Source: Phoronis australis
Taxonomy: Eukaryota > Phoronida > Phoronidae
Assembly: GCA_002633005.1 (NCBI GenBank)
Contig: NMRA01000185.1
Coordinates: 279,921 to 343,920, forward strand
Length of the DNA: 64,000 nt
Direction: 5' to 3'
Shown piece by piece: positions 49,568-61,975 of the stretch (positions within the stretch are counted from its first letter, which is position 1; each line of letters begins with the position of its first letter). The position numbers were made by a program, and so were the translations under genes. The notes beneath the pieces are model-generated. The model was given only the letters and a program-made list of their open reading frames with translations, was not told where the DNA came from and ran no database searches.

Positions 49568-51560
49568 CTGGAATTAAATGACAGTAGTCATAAAATAAAC
49601 GCTTCAATAAAATGACGTAATAAAATGGTCAATACAATGAATACTACATGCAGGCCTACACTACGAAAATCAATTGCCTTTAGTCTAAACTATCGCTATT
49701 CTTTTGTCATTCTATACTCGTGTATTTTTGTTGTTTAATTTATCGTTTACTTTATGTAACTTTATGGTGTTTTCCCGGATGTTCATGGGCCCATCTCTAA
49801 TATTTGTGTGTTTTACGATATCAGTCAAATGGAATCAAATGGAAAACACACTTCCACCCGAATACTACTACCGCGTATGCCTGTAAATAAGCGCATGCGT
49901 CTGTTACGAAAAAATGCGGTTTTTTCGCAAGATTTCCACTCAAAAATCCCGCATAAAGTCCACAGTTAGGCGCAGCTCCACAGTTAGGCACATATGCTCA
50001 ATTCCAGGTCTATGCAGAAAGTATTTTAATTACGGATTTATCAGTAATTTTAAGCATACAATAAATGTTTCTACCTGGGCGCAAACGAAACGACGGGATT
50101 ACTTTTCAGCGCAATATGAATTCCTGGGAGTTGGAATGTTTCGAATAGGGGTGCATATAGTATTTATATATGAGTTTTGTGGTCAAATTAGAAATAGGAA
50201 CTTGAAAACAAAAACGCCACTAGAGTGCACCATAAACAACATTCCTGTGGATGACATTTGACCAATATCGAAACATCCTCTATATTAAACTCTAGCATCC
50301 TTTTTGTTTTTAATTTCCAAGTAATGTTCTTGTGAGTGCAAAGGTGGTAAATCGGATTGTAAAATAACAATGAAACAAAACAATGCTAAATTGAACTTTT
50401 TATATGAAAAATGTATGAAGTTCAAATCAAGGAATACTCAAAATATGGCAATCTACATAAATCATAGTCATTTAGTCCATTGACACATTAAAATTATTAT
50501 TACGCGTGAGGTTGCCCCGTACTACCATTAGCTCAATGCTTACTCAATACCGCTTTCAACACCGGTGTAATAACATGGTATTTTCTTTGAATGTGTTTAA
50601 AAGCTCTTTTACGCGGAGCCATCTACAGTCAAAATCCGATGACAGCATGTTTTCAGATTACCACACGCGGTAATTACCATCCACGTCCATTCACTTAATT
50701 CAATCACACCGGGGGTGCTCCATGGAAGTGCTGAAATTCATTTTGGAACTGTGCTCACGTTGACTGACGGAGTTGGCAGTTACTTTGTGAATTTTTCTGA
50801 CCCCGCTCCCGTAGAATGACTTTCTGATTTGTGAAACGGAACCCTGGTATTTATTAAGTGAACGCGATACTTTTCTCACTTGTTTACAAAATAGACCACC
50901 GCACGGTCGACAAGGATGTCTGGTACTGGTTAGACTGTTATGTCTTTTTCTATCAAAAAATAGCGTGTTCTGAGAAAAGCTGTTGTTTTATCGAGCAATT
51001 TGTTTAATGTTTTTCAGAAAATTTTTATGTTTCACGACACTAGGCATTTCCTGTGACGGTGACAATTCCAACATTTGAGGTCAGTGTCGAAATCAGAACT
51101 TTATGAATTGACGAGAATGTACATTTTATTAATGGTGTTATTATCTCACCACACACATACTTCCTTTGAATAAAGTACATGTTTTGAGTGGAGCATTCAT
51201 AGCATTTCGAGAAAAAACTGTCTACTGAAATCAATTTGCGTTTTCAAGTTTAGAGCATAGTTCTTTTGTTGTAACCTCAGGTTTGCCAGAAGGATTTCAG
51301 TAAATTTAACTCCACCGTAGGTTCTTCTTGTACTTTATATGTCACTAGCTGTAGCTTACTGATAAATATGATTTATTGTCGCTCAAAAAGCAACCCTATT
51401 CAACGAAATACACCCGCGCGGGCAAAATGCGTGAAATTAACAGCAGTGATCTTGTGATTCCACAACGATCGACGAGCAATGTTGACTCCGTGCTCCACCA
51501 ACTACGTAAAATATCATGTTACATAAGCGCAAGATTGTTTTCTTTCATGGCGCGTGAAGA
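49568..51560. other. Intron or upstream region, nothing recognised
   Basis: Frames of 60-115 codons here (for example 49914-50261, plus) have no motif or exon borders. AAGCGCATGCGTCTG at 49887 is an NRF1-like palindrome. Confidence 0.3.
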
Positions 51561-51564
51561 TAAT

Positions 51565-51630
51565 CTGCCCACGCGCATGCTCGGCAACCGGAAGAGGGAA
51601 GTGGGACAAAATCGCCATCTTGTTGCAAAA
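51565..51630 (-). promoter_or_regulatory. NRF1 / ETS / YY1-like cluster, candidate promoter
   Basis: Within 60 bp lie ACGCGCATGCTCGG (NRF1-like, 51571), ACCGGAAG (ETS, 51587) and, on the minus strand, CAACAAGATGGCGATTTT (YY1-type AAGATGGCG, 51624-51607). Such clusters mark TATA-less start sites, and the YY1 motif direction points leftward, toward the gene at 49567-42427. The ATG inside it opens a 34-codon frame. Confidence 0.4.
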
Positions 51631-51659
51631 CCTGTCATAGGTGTCTAGCCTTGAACGAG

Positions 51660-52284
51660 GACAAACATTACTCTGTTATACAATCCTCGAGTGTGTGGGG
51701 ATTGGTCAGCACCTTGAAGAGAACAGAAGTACGACAAAAATCCACCTTGCTTCTTATTTCGCAAAAGATCTTCTGGTGGCTATAGTGGAGCACTACCTTC
51801 AAACTTCATGAGTGGCGGTACTCTCCCCCTCCCCCCCTTCGCTTTCTGCGCCTAATTAATTCTAATGGTTTAAATGTGTGGCAAAAAAGTAGGTTTATCC
51901 CTACGGAAGTTTTCATCTAATCAAAATTTGAAGTCTGCACCTGTCAGACCAATTGGCAATTACCGTACAAAAGGCGTCATTATTTTTCAACATTTTGCCA
52001 ATATTAATGGTTGTGTTACGTCCAAGCCGAAGAATCTTCTTTTCTAGATTAAACTAGATGGATTTGCACAGTGAAATATGTAATATGTCGCAATGTATTA
52101 AACAGTGAAATACTCACGCGACCCAATGTCAGAATCACTTTACTAATTACTGTTTCCATGAAAAGTGTAGGCCTACTCGATGATTGCTGGCGTTTCCAAG
52201 AAACTTGTCTGTTAGTTCAGCTACATGCAGACGCCTAGCTTACGAATAGCATTATAACGCAAGGTCGGGAATCTTCAAGAAAGG
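51660..52284. other. Intergenic, nothing recognised
   Basis: A-T-rich DNA with no exon, RNA gene or repeat that I can support. Confidence 0.35.
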
Positions 52285-52420
52285 AGGCAGTGTGGCCAAG
52301 TGTGCCTGCTTTCTTTACTCGAGGCCGTGGGTTCGAGTCCCACTGGGTCACACTGCTAAACCTTTGAGTCAGGTTTCTAGCTCCTCAGCTCGGTTTTAAA
52401 TATTCAGATATTGCACGGCG
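52285..52420 (+). mobile_element. tRNA-derived SINE
   Basis: An A-box-like TGGCCAAGTGTG (52293) and a perfect B box GGTTCGAGTCC (52330) sit within a GCAGTGTG...CACACTGC stem. The T-stem is GTGGG/CCCAC, but five extra bases before the acceptor strand exclude a functional tRNA. The tail matches the fragment at 17455-17590. Confidence 0.65.
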
Positions 52421-54914
52421 CAAGTAAGAGACGATACAATACACGCAACAAATTCTGTTTAATTTATCACAGAGAGAAGCCTTTCTAAATACAGTGTTTT
52501 TGTATTTTAAAATACAAACAGGTTAAAAACAAGAGAAATTTTCGGACAGTGGTTTGCATACACCAAGTTGTGGGCGACTTTCTGGTTCCGGGGAACGTGG
52601 GTACCGCCCTGCCGCTAATGAGTGCCTTACCGTAACTATCAGTCGGTAAATTTAGCATAACCGTAGTGTACATGTACAACGGAGCCCAACCGCAACAACA
52701 CATTTTTGCTTCGTTTTTGTCCATTACCATAATCTTCACATTGTTAACCATTATAAAACTATTTATAGCTTTGCCTTTTCCTTTGCATTTACGTGATCTA
52801 GGAAGTAAAGTGTTTTTGAAAGCAATCTTAAGACTTTAATTAAGAAAATGCAGTTTGTGATTTTTTCAATAATTTATCTTGTCAAACAAAGCAATGTGTT
52901 TGATAGTTCGCGTTTTCTATTCTTGATCTTGTCCGGTATGTTTGACAGCGGGTAATGAATGAAAAAGGACTGATTCGTGAGAGTGACACGCACTACTACG
53001 AGTGAAATGACGCACAATTGGTGCCCTGTCGTGACTGAACAGCGCAACGGTTGATGACGAGTCGGAAGCAGGTTGCGTGAAGGACGTAGGCGAAGAGAGT
53101 GATCGGTTCTGACGTGTGCAATATTTGCATTTGTAAGATTGCAATCTCCATCTCTCTCTCGGGAGATGGCAGATGGTTGAACGTCCGTGGATTATTTCAA
53201 TAATTAGAGGCTGTAGAGTCCTGGTGCTATTTTCGAGTGACAAATAGTTCTTCGAATCCCTCCTTAGGGAGAATGAAACAACAGAGATAGACAAGAAAAA
53301 AAAAACCTTTCGGGTGTGTTAAAACGTGACCAGCAAATGAAGCAAGTAAATAATTTGCAGGGCAAGCAAGTGATTGCCTGTTCCACCGCGGTGAGAGAAT
53401 CAGGTGGGGCAAAATGGGGGCGCTACTGGCGGGGAAGGGACGAGTGCAGGCTGGAGAGCACATTCGATTTCCCTCGACCCATTGTCAAGACGCTGCCTTT
53501 CCTAGCTCAGACACAAATTCACTTAGTGTTACTGTTCAATAAACAAATCTGTTAAATAGCACATTACAATCCCCTATAAGCGTAATAAGGCAGTGACCGA
53601 GCAGTCCCAGGCCCCTTGAACACACATTCCGGATCCGCGCCTTCTGGGTTGGCAGGTTTGACCATTTTTGATGCTTGCATTCCGCATTATTTTTAAATAA
53701 TTGGTAGCTATTAGGCCCAAGCGATTTTGATGCTAATGATTTTACACGCTTGGATTTTTGCCACATGCACGGGTATAAAACACCCCGACGGATAATTTAA
53801 GGCTACGAAAACACACGAGGTATTCTAGCTGTTATGTAAAGAAAGCGAGAAGACGGTTACACAACATCAAAGCATGTAAATAGCTTAGTAATTTCGCTTC
53901 GTTGTCGGGGTTTGTGATCTCTATAGCGTCTGTTTGGTTAGATCGCGAATAGCGACATCTGACGCCCGGGTGACATGAATGAAAATTGAAGTTCCCCTTC
54001 CACTTCCAGGGTGTTCAATAATTCGGTACTTTGGTAGTTATTGTAACGCATTTCAGCCAGTCACAGGACAGAAGTTTCAATGGTCGTCTAATAATAAAAT
54101 AAGTATAAAGTCTTCCTAAAATATCGATGGAGTAGAAAAGTATTAAAGAAAGCTGAAATAAATATAGACCGGTCGATCCCATGCAAGTATCAGTTCACAT
54201 GGACCTGTCAGTCGCGAGAACAATCGCCCTCGGCCAACCCAGCCAGCTATATAGATGCCACTGGACGCATGTAGTTCAGCCTTGCACCAAAGTTATCCTT
54301 CGTCTGGCTTTGAGCTCGAGCAACGTCGCATTCTCAGTCCATGTCTCTGATGTCACCCTAGGGATCAGCGCATATTAATAAATTCATTTCGCTTGGACGC
54401 GCGTACCACAGGGGGCGCTGATTCGGGATTGCTGCTCATTTACGCACAAGTTGTAGCATGGTGTTACACGATTGTGCTGAGGTTTAGGGAGTAATGCGCA
54501 AAGTCTCGAGAGTCGAACTTCTGAATTTCATCCTAGGCTTCAAAACCAATATGGAGCCTGGTGACAACTGTCGGATTTGTGGTGTTTTTTCAACAACTGC
54601 GTCAGCTATGACTGCCGGTGACAGTTGACTCTTGTAATACATACGTCAATCTTTCAAGTTTCTTCACTAATGTTTTTATATTATTTTGTCGTTGTCACGA
54701 CTGAGTATTTGTAGAACACTCGGCCAAAAGAGTTCCACATGTTCACAAGTCGATTGATCACGTGTCCTAAATTATAAGCACCATGACACGACCGGTCAAT
54801 CTCTGCGGGTGCGTGATGTCGGACGAAACCTTGACCGCGTTTGTTACATAATCTGCGTGAAAAGTGCGTTGTGCACTTTTAAATAGTAAACTAGTGCTAA
54901 ATACGAAGCCTGAA
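52421..54914. other. Intergenic, nothing firm
   Basis: A 125-codon minus-strand frame (53294-52917) is Ser/Thr/His-rich with no domain. A TATAAATAG on the minus strand (about 52774) precedes an ATG at 52751 but no convincing gene. An ATGCAAAT octamer lies near 53128. Confidence 0.3.
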
Positions 54915-55044
54915 TTCACTGAGAAACGCTAGGACCTCGCTGAAAAGCAAAATATCGCGAGATTACGTGAGATATTTCCGTGTATTTTAAATGAGAACAC
55001 GTGATTTTAGCGAGGTCCTAGCATAGGTCCCAGCGCTATTGAAT
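54915..55044. mobile_element. 130-bp MITE, family A, copy 2
   Basis: Matches 25664-25799 through AAACGCTAGGACCTCGCT, GAGATTACGTGAGATAT and AAATGAGAACACGTGA, with an inverted AGCGAGGTCCTAGC right arm. Confidence 0.88.
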
Positions 55045-55873
55045 TCCACCCTGGTAAGCGAAACTTGAAATTAGTAGCATGCAAGTAACGGGTTAAAAGT
55101 ATAGTCATCACAAAGCGGCTATAAACTCCACTGTCGAAGAAACTAATTTTTGATTCAAATAACTTACCTTTAAAAAAATGATCTAAAATATTTCATTTCT
55201 CAGACAGGGAGATGATTTTTGGTCTTGCAAAGAACGGCGATTTGTAACTGTTCGAGACCGTGCTTGGCGAATAAAATGGCGAATAATGAACTCCTAGAGC
55301 CTGAACAAACTCATGGTTTTTTCCTAAGCCAGAAAGCACATCCTTGACCGAGAACTAATTTGAGACTAATTTCATAGCGGAGAGTGGTCCAAATTAAAAG
55401 TTGATTTCTGTGACGGAAAACAACTTGATTTATAAAGTAGGTCTGCATAGTTATTAGCCGTACAATCTTAGTGAACTTACACAGTCCATTTGCCATACCT
55501 GAGTGGCTCTTTTGGTCATTGCACTGAGATATGAACGCCAATGCGCACATTTAGTAAAAGTCAATGTTGACATTAGTTCTTGATTAAAGAATCCTGATTT
55601 GTCAATGGTAGTTAGTAATCCTTGTGACCAACACATTATGTCTTTCCTATTGTGCTAAATTAAATCAACTTTTCCATTCATAAAACGTAGGAGTGTTATA
55701 TACAGACTAATTAATTATAACGATTGCTTTGCTTTCTACATTGGCCTCACTCTGAGGAGGTTGGTAGAGCGAGCGCATTGCTGACCATTGCACCTCTGAT
55801 AAAGGAGGAGCTGAAAACGAACATTAAGCTGATTTTTAAATACTTTGCTAGTGAAGGTAAGCATAGGTGTGTG
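55045..55873. other. Intergenic, nothing recognised
   Basis: No exon with splice support and no element end. Confidence 0.35.
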
Positions 55874-55972
55874 TCCAGGGGGGGGGGCGGCGGCATGCGA
55901 TACATATTTGCCCAAACATATAGGATTTTTCCCCGTCGCCACCAATTTCATTTTGTCACCCCCCCCCCAGAT
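55874..55972. repeat. Short element bounded by poly-G and poly-C
   Basis: CCAGGGGGGGGGGCGGC at the left and GTCACCCCCCCCCCAG at the right are inverted around about 70 bp. The G-run could form a quadruplex. It may be a tiny relative of the CAGGGGCGG MITEs. Confidence 0.5.
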
Positions 55973-55984
55973 CGTTAGCTGCAA

Positions 55985-57460
55985 ATTTCACCTCGACTCC
56001 AATTGTGAGTCATACTGTCGCGGAGTTCACTGGACAGATTGTCGCATTATACCTATTTTATGTCGTTCGGGTGACAATGTGTGCCGAGAACGACATTGTA
56101 TGTCGCAACATGCCCTCCTTCCACGTCGGCACCAATCCTCCCCACACCAAACAGGCTATTTCATTTCTTTGTATTCCTTTATGTTGATTGGTATTTGCTA
56201 TAATGAAGTCCCACCTGCCCAGACATAAAAACTATCATACAAACTATTTCGTCCACGTGATTTCGTTACAGGGCCATCACAAACAGGGTAAAGTAACCCA
56301 AGGGCGATTAAGCGGGTCCGGAACCCCCTTTGTCTTAATTTTAGTTATGTCAAACCTATAATTTTCAATTTTCTGACTTGGGTCCTCCTTTTCAAAAAAT
56401 CCTTGATCCGACCCCCCCCCCTTTTAAAAATTCCCAGATCCGCCCCTGCCCTTGTGAAATTTTTGACGACTAAGGTGACAATTGGTAAACTGGTAGCCTA
56501 ATGGTGTTACTAATTTTCTTGTTCGTCTTTCAATGAAGTAGATCAAAACTATACGGCTTTTGCATTGAAAATACAGATACAGAAAGAGCTTTCGAAATTG
56601 ACATTTGCAAAATACAAACTATTTTGGAAATCACGTTTCAGTAGAAAAAGCCGGCCGTGACGGAAACCTGACGATTCCAAGAACTGCGGGCACAAAAGTC
56701 ATTCCTGATGCCAGCTGACTAGTTTCAGCAAAGTCGACCCAGGCAATACTAATTATGAAGTCCTAATTAAGTTACGTCTTCTTAAATAATATAATATTAT
56801 ATAATAAGAAACAGTAGCAATGATGGACAAGGACACACAATGACTCAATTATGCCGTTCAGACAATCGACGACTTACCGAGAAAATCACAATCAACATGT
56901 GCTTGCGACTGTCCTGGAAGTTTTTCTTCACAAAACTCATTGCTGTGATGCCCTCTTGCAAGATTCTTTGAGCAGACGAACATGTAAGATAACTTTCCAG
57001 GGAACATTTCGAAGCTATATAGGAATGTACGACCGATGAATTATTTGTGGCGCGTCAATGACGTCACTTGTTTAAGTCACAGCGCGCATCAAGTGGTGGA
57101 CCAATCAGAGATACCGTTTGATTAGGAAGGTATTACCGTATGCAGACTCACGGTCATTTATATCTATTGACAAAATATCAAAGTTTGTGCTGACAACCGC
57201 GGGTTTTGCGACTAGAGTCTGCAGTTCTGGTCTAAGTCCTACGTAACAGACCAAAGTAGATCTTTGTCATCGACAAAATCAAACAACAGTCTCGCTCAGA
57301 ACAAGATCAGAACACGTTTGCTGCAATAACACACATTTTGCCCGCAAAATAATCCTCTTGATTGGCACGAACACCTCGCTCTGTATTAGCAGGGCAACCG
57401 TTCTTTCATTAGCAGAGAAACTACAATAAAAGCATATGCACATTTAAATATATTTTAGTT
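55985..57460. other. Intergenic, fragments of MITE ends
   Basis: Solo CAGGGGCGGATC-type ends lie at 56385-56450 (AAATCCTTGATCCG and CCAGATCCGCCCCTG). The rest is unassigned. Confidence 0.4.
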
Positions 57461-57466
57461 TTTATT
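57461..57466 (-). terminator. Polyadenylation signal AATAAA
   Basis: On the minus strand TTAAAATAAAAACT follows the stop codon at 57490 by 24 nt, closing the gene whose last exon is 57643-57490. Confidence 0.6.
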
Positions 57467-57489
57467 TTAATACTTCAAAGAAGGTAGCG

Positions 57490-57749
57490 TCAATACACAG
57501 CATAGCTTTCCGTGAGGGCATTTAACATATTCACGCCATACACTTCCCTTTTTCGTATAAACTCAGCGAAGCGAAGGTCGTCTACACAATGCTCATCGTC
57601 TCCTATCAAGCGAAGAATTTCAACCGGGGCTTCACAAAAATCACTGCGGTTATGACGGGAAAAGAATGCAACGAACAGCAAAGATGTAGTGGAGACTCAA
57701 TAAAACAATTGAACATACCCAGGCTGTACTAAACTGAAACCTGACCATT
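57490..57749 (-). CDS. Last two exons of an unrecognised minus-strand gene
   Basis: Exon 57749-57719 (31 nt, preceded by cttcag) and exon 57643-57490 (preceded by aaccgcag) are joined by a 75-nt GT-AG intron with gtatgt. The frame then reads EWSGFSLVQPGDFCEAPVEI, LRLIGDDEHCVDDLRFAEFI and RKREVYGVNMLNALTESYAV with stop TGA. The polyA signal closely downstream and the balanced, acidic/aromatic composition support a real C-terminus. I recognise no family. Upstream exons should lie to the right (above 57750) and were not found. Confidence 0.5.
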
Positions 57750-58640
57750 CTGAAGTCTTTGAAATATTTGTTGTAGAGAATCAATAAAACACGGATACAC
57801 TTCGTGTTTGTGTACAAAAGAAGTCTTTTCATCTACTTAATTAAAACCGGAGCAAAAAATCGTTGCATATTTTGATTTCGCTACAAGTATAAGTATTAGT
57901 TAGTATAAAGGTTGTGCCTCTTAAATTCGAGCTTCGATTCACATTCCGCGGGACCTGCAAACCCCAAACCGGCGGTGTAAATTCCCTACCCAGATTAGAA
58001 TCATGAATCTCTGATGAGGCATCTATGTTTCAAGCGGGAACTTAACTAAGCTCCCTACATCTTCTGCGTACATACAAATTTTATGCTGTTTCTATCATTA
58101 TGTCTTTATTTTGAGTTTTTTTACTGACGACATATTTCAATAACATGTCTAGAAACTGAGCCCTTATTTCAATGAAAATGAATAGGAGTTTAGTCCATAA
58201 ATCAGGGGCGTTGCCTGAAAAGATCCCTACTTATTTTCAGAAAGACAAAAATTTCTAGCAAGTCATCACCCTGTATGCTTACCCTAGCCCCACCATACAT
58301 TCGAAAAATTAAACACGCTTGAGAGAACTTCAGGGGATGTGGGTTAACGGAAATGAAGCCTGTGTAGTAGTAATCATTTTAAGGTGGTGATAATACAGCT
58401 CAAATGTGAAATGAAATATTGAGGTGCGTTTCTGCTAAAAACTGACACCCATACTTGAGAAAACAAGCTTATTTATTCTGTATCTCAGTAGCAACATCCT
58501 CTATTTATCTTGTGGTGTGAATTTTTGGAAAGCATGTAAACCGTTAAACTAAATTGCAAGCATTCAGAAACAGTTGCAAGTACAGGCAAAAAAGTTCGTA
58601 GAACGATACTGTTCTGAATAAATATTAGTATGAGCACAGC
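57750..58640. other. Presumed intron or upstream region of the 57.5-kb gene
   Basis: No partner exon identified. No repeat recognised. Confidence 0.3.
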
Positions 58641-58644
58641 TCCA

Positions 58645-58845
58645 GAAATCACTTTCGCATTATTTCCAGGTTCTCATTCGCATCAGCCCTTGCATACTGT
58701 ACATTCACTAGTAAGACCGAGCTCAGAGGAATAGGAGACACCTTTGTGCAGTGCTCGATTGTCAGCCAGTAAAGCCAGGATTCGAACCTGGGTCTCCCAA
58801 ACGGGAGTCCGGAGCTAAAACCACTGAACCACACACTCTCCTCGA
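58645..58845 (-). mobile_element. tRNA-derived SINE
   Basis: On the minus strand GTGTGTGGTTCAGTGGTTTT (A box) is followed by AGGTTCGAATCCTGG (B box) 40 nt later, then a non-tRNA body with CTGACAATCGAGCACTGCAC. A 61-codon frame across it is spurious. Confidence 0.75.
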
Positions 58846-59213
58846 TAGCAGCGGTTCCTATTGAATAGTGCTGTTACCGTCTACAACAAGGATGATTTCG
58901 GTCTCTGGCCTAAACATCATACAGAAGTTAAAACCAAATGTTAGGAAAGGCTACAGTTGGACTGTGCATAAAAGATTAGAGTTTAGGGTAAACTATAACA
59001 GCGGATCTATAAAGGATACTCGAACTGTTGAGGTTCCACATTGAACAAACATACCATAGGGGCTCACCATGCAACGCAATAGGGATCGTACTGTTATGTC
59101 GATCTCCGAATGGCTTTCTTGTCGAGACTTAAGCTTCCGTCATACACCGCAATGTTGGCAAATAACTCTCAATGAAACCAAATTAGAGCCGCACCGTTAA
59201 CAATCGTGGTAAG

Positions 59214-59477
59214 TTAAGAATTTTCTAAATTCTCAGTTGGCATTGCATTACGTGTTTCTGGTTTAGGTACGGGCACAGCTACAATATTATGTGTAAATGA
59301 CATCGTAGCACAACCGGATGAATACCCTATTTTAATCGAGTTTGCACCTGTAAAAATATAACGGGAATGCTGGACTTTTGATTGAATAACACATGACGAG
59401 ATTTCCTTTTTCAGCAATTTTTTCGTGAAAAATTCAGGTGACCGATGACTCAATTGAATTGGCCGTACGCAAGCCAC
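59214..59477 (-). CDS. 87-codon open frame of unknown status
   Basis: Begins MACVRPIQLSHRSPEFFTKK and ends PETRNAMPTENLENS. It contains an internal polypyrimidine-TTTTTACAG acceptor-like site, so part could be an exon. No domain, homologue or polyA signal recognised. Confidence 0.2.
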   Translation of the reverse strand: MACVRPIQLSHRSPEFFTKKLLKKEISSCVIQSKVQHSRYIFTGANSIKIGYSSGCATMSFTHNIVAVPVPKPETRNAMPTENLENS

Positions 59478-59757
59478 AAAAATCGCTCGTGTATATCATA
59501 AAATACCTGACATGAAGCTGACAACAAAAATCCTGAGCAGATGTAGGCACGCACAAAAACTGAGTGTGTGACGTAAACCTTTTAGGACTGCATATCAGGT
59601 GAGTTGTTAATTTTCGATCCCACGTTTTTGAAGGGTTTATTTAAGAGATTTTTAACGGTTAAAGAAACATAATCAGCTTAACGGGAGAAACACGTATTTT
59701 GGGGACGACTGTTGGATGGCATAGACTCCTTGAAGTCATCGGTATTCTACCTTTGAC

Positions 59758-59989
59758 CAGGGGCCCGTTCTAAGAAACTGACTTAAGTCTAAAATTTGTC
59801 TCAACTTCCAAACTTTGAAACTTCCACGTCCGGCAAACTAGTCAAAATTAAGACAAAACCTAAGTCAAAACCTTACGTCATAAGATCTCTTTCTTGAAAC
59901 GGACTTGAGAAAGTTTAAGATTTATCTTTACATTTACTGAAATTTAAATTTGTCTTAGCTAAGTCAGTTTCCTTGGAACGGGTCCCAGA
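59758..59989. mobile_element. MITE family B, copy 2
   Basis: CAGGGGCCCGTTCTAAGAAA at the left and TTCCTTGGAACGGGTCCCAG at the right are inverted, with AACTGACTTAAG and CTTAGCTAAGTCAGTTT just inside. This is the better-preserved copy of 40645-40885. Confidence 0.88.
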
Positions 59990-60001
59990 GCTCCGAAACT
60001 T

Positions 60002-60173
60002 CAATGCTGTCATTCAATCATATCTCACGTTGCGCTTGTTGAAAAATGCTGTTGAGATCATGCCACAATGTTCTCATTCAGCCACACGTCACGTAACAAT
60101 TTTTCTGACGTCATGTCAACAATTGGCATGACGTCAACAGCCTTGTGACATATGACTGAATGACAGCATTGTT
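60002..60173. mobile_element. MITE with CAATGCTGTCATTCA ends and a CRE palindrome
   Basis: The ends CAATGCTGTCATTCAATCAT and (reverse complement) CAATGCTGTCATTCAGTCAT are inverted. The interior has TGACGTCATGTCAACAATTG continuing GCATGACGTCA, a near-perfect 31-bp palindrome with two CRE octamers at 60109-60139. Confidence 0.85.
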
Positions 60174-61975
60174 ATTTCAGTCCAAGTAAACATTAAAATA
60201 TTAGTTTCATGAAATGTAGTCGGTAAATTAAACCTTAAATAGGGTTGAAAGTCCGCACAATGAAAGTGTAGAATCAAGTGCCATACACATTACACTCGAA
60301 ATGCACATCAAATATTATTCTGCATTCTTTGATCGCGTGAACACATTTATATTCTGAAATAATACGGCGAATGTAGCTTCAAAAGAACTTATTTACTCGA
60401 AGATTCGACTTTTTTACAATTCGCTTGTCACTCCGCCATTTGCAATTTTTAACCCACCGGTGAACTCATGAACTAAAGCATTCACTGGACTCATTGGCTG
60501 GCATTCGGGTCACTACATGACGTCATTAGGTCAAAGACTAAGAGTAGATTGCAGACGATTTGAATCGTTGTTGTTAGAGGAAGGTAAAAAGAGGAGAAAT
60601 ATAACCGGTAAGACTGTTTGCGGTTTTTTAAACGTGTCAAGAGAAATTAGATTTAGTTAGTGCCAACACACTGAACAGAGAATTTCCCTGTAGTCTAGTT
60701 GTCAGCCCAATAGCTCCCATAGTGAACCCTGCAATGTTGATTACTGTAAACTTTTTTTGTTGAAATATATTAAATATGATCAGGAGAACAAAATTAGCTT
60801 GGTTGCACTTACTGCAACTTTGAGCATTTTTTGCAATTCAAGATGGCGGAATTTCGACCCACTTTGGTTTTTTCAAACTTGATGACAAACAGGGTCACGT
60901 AATACATTTTTATACCATTTTTCTGATGGGGAGTCCATTTCTGGTGTTATTTTGTTAATACGGAGTCATTTTCAAGGTCAAACCAGAGGTCAAATGTCAA
61001 AACTGCTTAGCAGCCTTCCGACATTTAGTTTTTTATCTCATTATTTCTCATTTTCTTCGTTAACCTCATCAAGATATATTTTCAATATGCTCACTATTAC
61101 ATACACGTACTATAGTGGGCCAAACATTTTGCTCACAAGTTTCATGAGGGTTGTATTGGCACAATAGAGAAAGCATGTGGCATGGGAATGCTCATACGCT
61201 CAGCAGTTCAATGCTGGTGCATCTAGTATGGTTACTGCCCATTACTCCAAAAAACACTACAACTCCGAAAAACCTCTACTCCGAAAAGAAAACACTACTC
61301 CGAAGAAACCCACACCTCCTTCAAATATGTACACATTTGTTTCATTATATTATATTATTATATATTATATCAATACATGCGCTCGCCCAGTCTAAATTAT
61401 GGGGGCTGAAATTTTTGGCAATATGGACCTTTTACAAACAAAAAAACATGTGACTAAAAACGGGATATCACGTTCAGGGCTGTGAATTGTGCATTCGCGT
61501 CTTTTTAGTGGAATTTTGTCTCATTTTCTCGGACTTTTTGTTGTTTTGAGGCGGACCTTTTTGCCCACTTCGCCAAATGAGGGGCTCGTTTGAGCCCCTC
61601 GAGCCCACCTTGGGTGCGCGCATGTAATATGATAAATTTTCTCTCGATCAAGTGAACTTCAAAGAAGGTGAGATACAAGATTTGTTAACTACAAAGACAG
61701 TAATAATGGCAGAAATAAGTCATTGGACTTCATTGTCCAAATTTATTTTTGTGTGGGTATTTTGTTAGTAAGTAACAAATTAATAAACCATTCGTGAAAT
61801 TTTGAGAAAATTTGGGAAGATCGAGTAAAAAATCGTCGCAACGGTGTTTTTTCGGAGTAGCGTACTTTCAGAGCAGCTGTTTTTTTGAGTGGTAGCATGG
61901 GCTATCCACACTCCAGTAGTCAACGAAAAGGCTAGAACCGATGCTCTGTTGTAGGTATACAATCTCATCATAGCC
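60174..61975. other. Intergenic with repeat fragments
   Basis: 61490-61630 carries the repeat inverted relative to 46430-46690. 61245-61315 has loose ACTCCGAAAA repeats, echoed in reverse (TTTTTCGGAGTA) at 61848. No gene recognised. Confidence 0.4.

Noticed and set aside
49914-50261. 115-codon plus-strand frame
   Set aside because: A-T-rich composition, no domain, no splice or polyA support.
52290-52355. Functional tRNA gene
   Set aside because: Extra bases between T-stem and acceptor strand and a SINE-type tail shared with another locus.
52917-53294. 125-codon minus-strand frame
   Set aside because: Ser/His-rich with no domain and no codon-use or context support; kept only as a note.
58760-58835. 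Functional tRNA gene on the minus strand
   Set aside because: No matching acceptor stem; the A and B boxes continue into a SINE body.
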